64,000 bases of DNA from Fremontodendron californicum. Its lineage: Eukaryota; Streptophyta; Magnoliopsida; Malvales; Malvaceae. The stretch covers positions 816,001 to 880,000 of the forward strand of contig JAULJL010000041.1 in NCBI GenBank assembly GCA_030761205.1. Reading direction: 5' to 3'. The notes under the pieces were generated by a model. It saw nothing but the letters and a program-made list of their open reading frames with translations. It was not told the DNA's origin and searched no databases. A program made the position numbers and the translations under genes. Below, in pieces: positions 56,801-64,000 of the stretch. How positions within the stretch are numbered: position 1 is the first letter of the stretch; every line of letters begins with the position of its first letter.

Positions 56801-56857
56801 TTCGCACTTGGTCCGGGTCGGATTCGAATCCGACCCGGACAAAAATTGGTTATTACA
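53845..56857 (-). repeat. 5' LTR of the retrotransposon (3013 bp)
   Basis: It is the partner of 44444-47471. Differences seen are a handful of substitutions (for example GGGCCGG/GGGCTGG, CCGGCGAAC/CCGACGAAC, TGGATAGC/TGGACAGC), loss of one GGC unit, and poly-T length changes. It is the 5' LTR because the primer site adjoins its lower-coordinate end on the minus strand. Confidence 0.93.
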
Positions 56858-56862
56858 ACTTT

Positions 56863-57470
56863 TATTATATTTAAAATTATTTATGGATCTTAATAAGTTT
56901 ATTTTATCTTGTGTGTTGTTTATAACTATTTTTGCTTTAATATTACATGTGTTAAAAAATATTTGTTTAATAGTGATATTAAAATATAGAACTTTTTCTT
57001 TATATTTGAATTTTAAAATTGAGTGTCGTATGTAAGGTGAGAAAGGATTTTTCAGAATTTAATATGCGATCGATGTACCCTAGATCTAGATTCCTGAACT
57101 TTCGGTCCAGATATCGGTAACAAAGAGTGATGAAGGGAAGTTTTGCAAGTTAGGATGAACCAGAAAGGGCGTGGTTGAGGCCGCTGATGATGAAAAAAGG
57201 CCATGTATATCGCCTGAGTGACGGTGTCTGCTTGAAGCTTGTTGAAAGTCCCAGAAGCTCCTACACTTGTACGCGTGACTATGTGAATAAGGGAATGCAA
57301 GTCTAGCTGTAAGGGTTATTTTATCGTATTTGATTCTGATAAAATATATTTCTCTATATACCTTACGTACTTATGTGTTTTTAAAATTATTAAAGAGATT
57401 TTAAAAATTATATTTGTAGATGTCTACTTTTTCTACAGTTATTTGTGCTATATATAAGATATGTGGGTTT
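56863..57470 (+). other. V3 leader, second part (S7), joined to inverted V2
   Basis: It continues 36167-36768 almost exactly, including the conserved block at about 57085-57302. It stops at ATATGTGGGTTTT near 57470, before the primer site would be reached, and is followed by inverted V2 ORF D. Three or four T residues are shared at the junction. Confidence 0.85.
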
Positions 57471-58618
57471 TTTATATCCATAACTAACTCAAAAAGGGTA
57501 TCTGTTTTGAGTGCCTCAATTTCACTCTTCAGATTTGAGTTTTCAAACTCAAGGTCTTTGATGCGTTGTTCTAATTGGAATTTGGATACTTCATCCAATG
57601 TAGTGGGGTGATCTACTAGAGCCTGAATAAAGGTTTTACGCTTTTGGAGTATTTGCTCTGATTGTAGAATACGCATGAGGTTTTGGTATTGCTTTGATTT
57701 CTTGATGCCTTCATCAACTATGAAATCATTGCGGTATTGGTTGATGTTAATCCATGCTTCGTATAAATCATGGAATTTGGAATGGTCATTTTCTGAAAAT
57801 CCAGAGACCTGTTGTTTGGTATATTCCCATGATAGGAATATTCCATTAACTCTGCCATTTCTAACTACATAGCAGGTTAACTTGGTATCATAGTCTTCAG
57901 TTTTATGTAAAACTGGCGCAGACTGTGTTTCTGGAATAGCAAGTTCATCAAGCATTTTTTGATGATCTGCTTCTAAATCCTGGAGCTCTTTCGCAAAAGC
58001 TCTATCTTGTCTATGCAATAAAATAGACAAAACATTCAGGGATGAAATGGTATGTGAAATATCACGCTTATGAGCAGCATGATGGATATTGTCAATACAG
58101 GTTAACAATGGAATTCTGAGAGTATCTCTACTCGCAGGTGAAGGGACATTAAAACAATGTCTTGAACCTTCTAATATAGGAAGATTAATCCTATAATCTT
58201 TGGAATCTAGATACATCCTGTATCCGGAATTGGAATTTTTTACTACACACCCTAAATCTTTACATTCTAAAAATTCAGGTGGAATAGGTAATGATATTAC
58301 CTTTGGAATCTGGGACGTAACCTGAGAATCTTCAATTCTCAATGTTTTTGGACGTCTCCTCTGAACTGGAATAAACTCCTCACTTTCATTAGATCGTTTG
58401 GACATAGTTTCATCTGTTTCAACCGGAGGGGGATTTGATGTGGAAGCAAAAGGAATTTTAGAAGCGTTTGAAGAAGAAGGAAAAGAAGGTGATAAACCTC
58501 TTCCTTTGGAAATTCTAGGGTTAGACATTTCTGAATGACTAACAAATGGAATGAACTCTGGTTTTTTATAGAGTTCTCTAAGGGTAGCTTCTAGGAATAG
58601 ATGACACTGTTCAATCAT
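57471..58618 (-). pseudogene. V2 ORF D (S8), C-terminus missing
   Basis: About 382 V2 codons are open from ATG (MIEQCHLFLEATLRELY), overlapping the ORF C stop, through the conserved centre, the viroplasmin segment (CYVVRNGRVNGIFLSWEYT) and the start of the coiled coil. The frame then runs into V3 leader at 57470, adding unrelated residues. It has none of the stop codons of the S3 copy, so it preserves the older reading. Confidence 0.85.
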
Positions 58619-59846
58619 CTTTTTTGCTTTTCTGAGGGTATTCAGGTAATTCTTTTTCTGGGGGCATCTTAGTCATATGTTCCGAATATGGTAACATAAA
58701 TAACCGACTAAGGGAATCAGTAATGACGTTGTCTGTACCTTTAATATGTTCAAACTTTGGTTTGAAACCTCGGTATATGATATAACTGGTAATCTTATGC
58801 CAACGTTCTAATGTACGTTGTTTTCCAGTATTTTTCATGTTAATATAGTATTTTACTATAGCATGACAATCAGTCCGTATAGTAAAGGAATCTCGTCCAA
58901 TTAGAAACATTTCGAACGAAACGAGGGCATAGTATATTGCCAAAGCTTCAGCTTCAAAGGCAGATATAGGGGCATTTTTGAGTTTTTCTCTAAAAGTGCC
59001 ACTGGCATACCGACATATCTTTTCATCTTTTTTCGAGGAAAAGACCGTGGGTCTAAAAAGCAAACATGCTCCCCATGATTGTCCACTAGCGTCAGTTTCG
59101 ACAATCAGGTATTCACTATCAAGTGGTAAAGATAAAGGTGGTAATGCTTTTACCTTTCCTTTTAATAAAGCAAGCTGCTTTCGATCTTCACTAGATATGA
59201 TCCTTTGACCATTAGCTTTTATCTTGTTGTAAAATGGTTGAAGCATTTTACTCAAGCCTGGAATAAAGGGTCTAGCATAATTTGCAATTCCACAAAATTG
59301 CTGTATCCCTTTGATAGTCTCAAATTGCTTTTCGATATCAATTTCTAATATCTTCTTAGCAATATGATCCTGTAATTTGATTGTACCATTTCCAATGATA
59401 CAACCAAGGAATTCAATCATAACTTTGAACAATTCTATCTTTTTTTCGGGAAATAATTATCCCATATTGTTCAATGATCTTAAAGACTTCTTTAAGATGC
59501 ATTTTGTGATTTTCTAAGGTATTTGAAAATACGAGAATATCATCAATATAACATATAATATATGGACGATTAAACATATTATCCACAAATTTTTGGAATA
59601 CGCTTGGAGCATTTTTAGACCAAAAGGCATAACCTTCCATTCCCAATGTCCGATAGGATTGGGACATACAAAGGCTGACCATGGTATACTCTCCTCATGT
59701 AACCGTATCTGATAATAACCAGATTTACAGTCAAATTTAGAGAAGTACTTAGCTCCTTGGATTTTATTCAAAAGCTGATCCTTCATTGGAATTGTATAAC
59801 CATGCTCGTATGTATTATCATTCAACGTTTTATAGTTGATGACCAT
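58611..59846 (-). pseudogene. V2 reverse transcriptase and RNase H (S8), frame-broken
   Basis: It is the sister of 21205-22419, with RNase H acidic motifs (TDASGQSWG, EAEALA, TDCHAIV, TDSLSR) and the RT active site YIDDILVF. One base gained in an A-run near 59440 and one lost near 59615 break the frame. ORF C ends naturally at 58611, overlapping the ORF D start. Confidence 0.85.
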
Positions 59847-62800
59847 ACGGGGTTTGCCTTTTTTTGTTCACCATGATTGTTTACAAAAAAGGCAGGACTT
59901 CTATGTTTGGAATCAGATCTTTGGATAATTCCAAATTTTTGCATTTCTGCGATCTGGGTATTGAAATGATCTAACATTTCATTTGTTGTTGGTATAATAT
60001 TTCCTCTAATTGTAATCAGATCGGAAATAATTTCTATTTTATAAGTAGTCTCATGCTTATGCCAAAACTTGAGAGGATCTTCTCCTATAATTTCAAGTTT
60101 TTCGAGACGACTTTGTATTTGATTTATATCCTCCAGGTTTAACTTACTATAACCCGTTGGATTAATATGATCGAAACAATCCATCTCGATCATACATTCA
60201 TCAAAATCTGAAACATCTGCTATTTCATTCAGATTTTGGCCTAATAATAGAGAAACTTTCTCTATTTCATCAAATATTTCTTTTTGTAAATCAATTCCTG
60301 AATCTTGAACATCTTCAAGATTATCCTTGACTCTTTGGAAGTCAAGTAAGAAGTTATTAAATTTTAACTTCTTTTGCAGGAATGGAGAAATATCTTGGCA
60401 TTGACATGTGGTATCCTTCGCACATATCATTGTGGTATAGTCACAATTTTGTTCAGGAATAACTCGCGTAATCCCAGCTTCGAATTGAGACCTTAATGGC
60501 ATTTTCCTTTTTCGGAAATATTCTGTATTTCGAGCATTTTCTAATGCTTTTTGTACAGTGGTATGAGATGTATTTTTTGGAATAATCTCGGTATCTATTT
60601 GTGGATTTTCTTTCCAAATTTTTATAGTGGTATCTCATTAGGCTTCACCACGCTTTTGTTGCACACTCTGATGCAGATGGTTAGGAAGGAGGTTAACGGT
60701 ATTATTGTTACTAAAGAAAGTAACAAAATCTTTAGTAATGGTGATTCCACTATTATAATCAAGAATGAAATCAAGACCAATCACCATTAGATAACCTAAA
60801 GGTAATAGGTTTAGTACAAAGGTATTTTGGATTTTAAATCCAATAATATCGTTACATTCGTTATCCATACGAATATACGATTCTGGTATATAATGCGTTA
60901 TATTGTCTCTTTTCCCAGAAATACTGAGTGCAGAGATAACATTCTTTAACTCATGTTGGTATTTTTGTGGAATTAATACGGAATACAACTTTGAATGCGT
61001 ACAACCCGTATCTATCATTGCTTTTCCAGCAATCTGAAAATCTTGTATCGTTAGGTGAATTGGAATCGTAAGATTCGCAATCCATTCTCCTTTCCTACGA
61101 CACACAGGAACATTGGTATTAGGTATAGAATCCATAAGCTCATATTCAGGGTTCTCATCTGGTAACTCTGAAAATTCTCTTAATGGAGTCTTATCAGAAC
61201 TAGATTCTGATGGTATTTGAATCTTTCCCGAAGATTCATTAATAGGTTTCTTTTCTAGAGAAATTATGGTTTTCTCTATTAATTTTAACCTGGAATCTAA
61301 TGATTTGGTTAATTCTTCAACCAAAATCATTCTTTTTTCTAGTAATAATAACAAATCTTCAGATATATTTGTTACTCTTGGTATTACTACATTTTCTGTA
61401 GTCTTTGGACTAAAACTCTTTGTTCGTTTTTCCGAAAAGACAAAAATACGTCTGTCTTCAAGGCAAAATTTACAAGAATTTTTGAAACAATTCGAGCATC
61501 GCGCTCGCTTTTCTTCATCTGGGTATCATTTACAATATATGCAAGGTAATTCGATAGATCCATGGTTTCCTTGCCACTTATGATCTTGATTTTTGTATAC
61601 ACACATGATTTCTGGCATGTGAATTGTCTCCATACAATCATATTGGAATCCATTAGCATCGACAAAATCACTAATGTCAATATTATCAAAATCTGATATT
61701 ACTCCAATATCATCATTTGGGGAATCATCAATAGTGATAATACTAAGGATGGTTTCGGAATCTGACACATTAGCAGTAATCTCGATTAAATCCATATTCA
61801 TATCGAGGGCTAATTGATGTCTGGAATTGGGGGCATACTGTTTTGAAGGACATTGTCTTGCCATATGTCCATGCTTTCCACAAGCATAACACGTTATACG
61901 ATCGGTATAAGTATGCTCAGGTTTAAACTCTCGAGCATGCTTTTCACGATTTAGGAATGGTTTTTTATCACCATACTTTCCAGATTTTCGGGCAATTCTT
62001 CGCTTATGCCGTACTTTGGAAGAGTCGTTTTTGGAATAAGATTCTCTCTTATGAGGTTTCCAATGTTTATTAGACTTCCTCTTACAATCACACGTTTCTT
62101 CTGAACCGTATGTTTGTGGTATATAGAGATCTTGGCAGAACTCTATTTTACTATGATCTAGCTGTCGTAATCCAGCTAGTTTGGCACATTTATTTTGAGC
62201 TTTCTTCAAAACAAACTGAGCGCAATGGACTATATTATCCAAATTTGATCCCTTGATCTTTGGATGATATTCCATATATGCTTCTTCGCATTCTCGACCG
62301 ATTGGGCCAGTGAGTTTGCTAAGCATTCTTTTTTGGAATTCATTATTGAAAAAATTTCCACTAATGCAGGTATCTGACACAAAATCTGACAGGAATGTCT
62401 GGAGATATCGCCAATCGTTTAGTTGTTTTTGTTCTAAACGACGAACGGCTTCAGCTTGAGCTCTACGATCTCCTCCTGCAGGATCAGTACTTGTAATTAA
62501 GGAATAAACCGTGTTCACAAATCCGTAGGGATTGTTACCAAGGTTTAATAATCTAGTATATTGTTCAGATTTACTAGATTTGAAAGCTTGCCAAGCATAC
62601 AGGGCGGATCCTGTTAGCAAAGTTTCAAGGTATCTATACATCGCTTCCGTTGTATATTGGGTATTCATAAATGTGGTATCGAACTCTCGTATGGTTCGTT
62701 GCATCCATTTTCCGACAAGTTCTTCATAAACTTGAGGAGAATATGCATCTATATTTAGGTATCTTTGGACAGGTAATTCGCCAATGGGTTGTCTTTTTCC

Positions 62801-63224
62801 CATCTGAATTTTAGAACCTTTTCCCAAAGTATAAAGGATGTTATCCTTTGTTTTTGTATGAATATCCGTATAGGGTATTCTTGGAATATTACCTTGTTGG
62901 TAAATTGCGGTATTTCCAGTAACAACCGGATTTACAACTGATGATGCAGCAGTATCTCTTTCTTGTTCATCAGGTGCATTGGTATCTTCTTGGATTTCTC
63001 TAAGAAGTGATTTTGGAATAACATTCATAAATTGATTTAAATCTGTGGTTGATAAATCAACACAGTCAATTTGTTGTTTCTCTTCTTTCGTACATAAATC
63101 AATATGTATTTCTACATAATTTTGGTATATATGTGTTTCAAGATTATTTTGGAATGCTCTTTTTAAAGTTAATAGTCTCTGACTACAACTTTTAGAGATA
63201 AAAATATCTTGAGCTTTCCATATA
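59822..63224 (-). pseudogene. V2 polyprotein: coat region, zinc motifs, protease and linker (S8)
   Basis: From the host junction near 63224 it reads SQRLLTLKRAFQNN, the coat core (LPVQRYLNIDAYSPQVYEEL, YLQTFLSDFVSDTC, SKLTGPIGRE), AGLRQLD, a basic stretch, the CCHC finger (CYACGKHGHMARQC, about 61893-61852), the second Cys motif, then DTG. This is the only V2 copy with the complete coat core. A TGA at 61526 (GGA in S3), a TAA/TGA pair near 60640 and the shared -1 break near 59860 interrupt it. Apart from these it is open. Confidence 0.85.
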
Positions 63225-63321
63225 TTTGGAGGATCGTACCTCCATACCTATGTCCGAATATGTATTAGACAGATGTCGGGTACGAGTACTTCAGGGAAAA
63301 TGAAAAGTCGGAGTAACATAG
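63225..63321 (+). mobile_element. MITE family 2, right half only, at the viral nest boundary
   Basis: It matches the second half of 13350-13516 (ATATTTGGAGG ... AAAAGTCGGAGTAACATAG). The left half is absent, and viral sequence begins where it should be. The missing half is not found at the left end of the nest. Confidence 0.65.
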
Positions 63322-63453
63322 GGGGAAGTACATTAAGAGTACTCTCTAAATCTGCTAGATAAAAATGCTAAATGATTATTTTAACAATTTAGAAATAAAT
63401 ATTAACATCTGTTTTCTTCCATGTGCTACCCTTGGCCACATGCAAATTTCAAG

Positions 63454-64000
63454 AAACCGTCGACTGGCTTGAAGGATACTGAAGATGATTTGAAAAAAAG
63501 AATAAGTTTCTTAAGTGGATTTGTGGTGTCATTCAAGGAACAAACTCACAGTGATATACAGCTTAAGCCTAACAATGGGCCTTGCATAGCAGCACACAAA
63601 GCTTTACTGGTAAGACTCCCTAGCTATGCTTGCATTAGATGTCTATGTTACTTGGACTCGGGTGTGAATGTTGGACACGAGTATATGTCCGATACGGGTA
63701 TTTTCAATTTTTTCTAAGATTTTCATGTATTTGGAGGGTCCTTGGAGGATCATGTTCTCATACCCATGTCCAAATATGGATCGGACATGGGTGTCGGACA
63801 CGGGTACTTCAAGAAAAATGAAGAGTCAGAGCAACTTTGTTAGATGTTATTTTGTTTCTCTGTAAACATTGATCACAGATTTACCAATGTGTAGGCAGCA
63901 AGATCTGAAATCTTTAAGAATATGCTGGGCTCAGATAGCTGCAAGGCTCCACCACCTGATACCGATATGATCACTCTGTCTGAGTTAAACACTGAAGAGC
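63454..64000 (+). CDS. BTB/POZ gene C, exons 4 and 5 (continued from 11745-13833; runs off window)
   Basis: Exon 4 is 63454-63609 (KPSTGLKDTEDDLKKRISFL, HSDIQLKPN, IAAHKALL) and ends at a GTAAG donor. Exon 5 starts at 63895 after GTGTAG (AARSEIFKNML, ITLSELNTEE) and continues past the window. Both are in phase 0, align with exons 2 and 3 of gene B, and join in frame to exon 3 at 13833. They encode the first half of a BTB/POZ domain. Exon 4 lacks a convincing start of its own: the nearby ATG at 63421 lies upstream of the inferred acceptor (AATTTCAAG, AG at 63452-63453). Confidence 0.75.
63643..63838 (+). mobile_element. MITE family 2, fourth copy, in the intron between exons 4 and 5 of gene C
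   Basis: It starts CTATGTTACTTGGACTCGGG and ends AAGAGTCAGAGCAACTTTG, matching 13350-13516 with an extra internal GTCCGATACGGGT-type segment. Confidence 0.65.

Larger units (their letters stand above)
44444..56857 (-). mobile_element. LTR retrotransposon, non-autonomous, Tat/Ogre-like primer site, 12.4 kb
   Basis: Two LTRs of about 3.0 kb begin TGTCATAACGG and end GGTTATTACA on the plus strand. They are flanked by perfect 5-bp duplications ACTTT (44439-44443 and 56858-56862). The primer site and polypurine tract show that the element runs on the minus strand. The 6.4-kb interior has no recognisable gag, protease, integrase, RT or RNase H, and no frame above about 120 codons. It is rich in tandem repeats. 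This fits a LARD-type derivative mobilised by an autonomous relative. The LTRs differ by only a few substitutions plus homopolymer indels, so the insertion is recent. Confidence 0.9.
14052..63224. mobile_element. Nest of endogenous caulimovirid segments plus one LTR retrotransposon
   Basis: All sequence here except the retrotransposon at 44444-56857 is pararetrovirus-derived and alternates in orientation. Three lineages can be told apart by protein sequence: V1 (15020-19103), V2 (14052-14856, 19104-25454, 57471-63224) and V3 (25455-44443, 56863-57470). The left host junction is near 14052. The right one, near 63224, falls inside a MITE. No target-site duplication could be found at the ends, which is usual for virus DNA captured by end joining. 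Confidence 0.85.

Noticed and set aside
14052..63224. Target-site duplication flanking the whole nest
   Set aside because: CCAAAATATGG at the left and CCAAATATATGG (reverse complement) at the right look alike, but the left one also resembles viral sequence at 39450, so the match is not evidence of a duplication.

Overview
This is nuclear DNA of a flowering plant, very probably a eudicot. It is AT-rich, has intron-containing BTB/POZ genes, several small TIR transposons (MITEs), endogenous pararetroviruses (family Caulimoviridae) and an LTR retrotransposon. The plant family cannot be fixed from the sequence alone.

Layout. Positions 1-14051 are host DNA: the 3' end of one BTB/POZ gene (2-298), a decayed tandem amplification of its tail (to about 4520), a complete three-exon BTB/POZ gene (4836-6510), AT-rich intergenic DNA with MITEs, and three short 5' exons of a third BTB gene (11745-13833). 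The next exons of that third gene appear only at 63454-63609 and 63895-64000. Everything between (14052-63224) is an approximately 49-kb nest of viral DNA plus one retrotransposon, and it lies inside a single intron.

The nest contains pieces of three related but distinct viruses, called V1, V2 and V3 here. S1 is V2(+) at 14052-14856. S2 is V1(-) at 15020-19103. S3 is V2(+) at 19104 to about 24750. S4 is V2(-) from about 24750 to 25454. S5 is V3(-) at 25455-32093. S6 and S7 are V3(+) at 32094 to about 57470, in tandem. S8 is V2(-) from about 57471 to 63224. S7 is interrupted in its leader by a 12.4-kb LTR retrotransposon (44444-56857, minus strand, TSD ACTTT). That element has a Tat/Ogre-like primer site, no recognisable gag-pol, and large tandem-repeat arrays next to its 3' LTR.

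The viral genome read from the pieces is: promoter (TCP-like palindromes, TGACG, TATA), long leader, tRNA-Met primer site TGGTATCAGAGC, ORF A, ORF B (stop/start overlap), polyprotein ORF C (movement protein, coat, CCHC finger, a second Cys motif of the badnavirus pattern CX2CX11CX2CX4CX2C, DTG protease, reverse transcriptase, RNase H), then ORF D. ORF D carries a viroplasmin/transactivator-type domain. A badnavirus-like front combined with a viroplasmin ORF at the end is the most novel-looking biology here.

V2 keeps RT and RNase H. Both V3 arms share a deletion that removes RT. No complete intact virus is present. Most breakpoints show short microhomology, two lie next to the primer-site discontinuity of viral DNA, and the copies are arranged as inverted repeats that could fold into long dsRNA.
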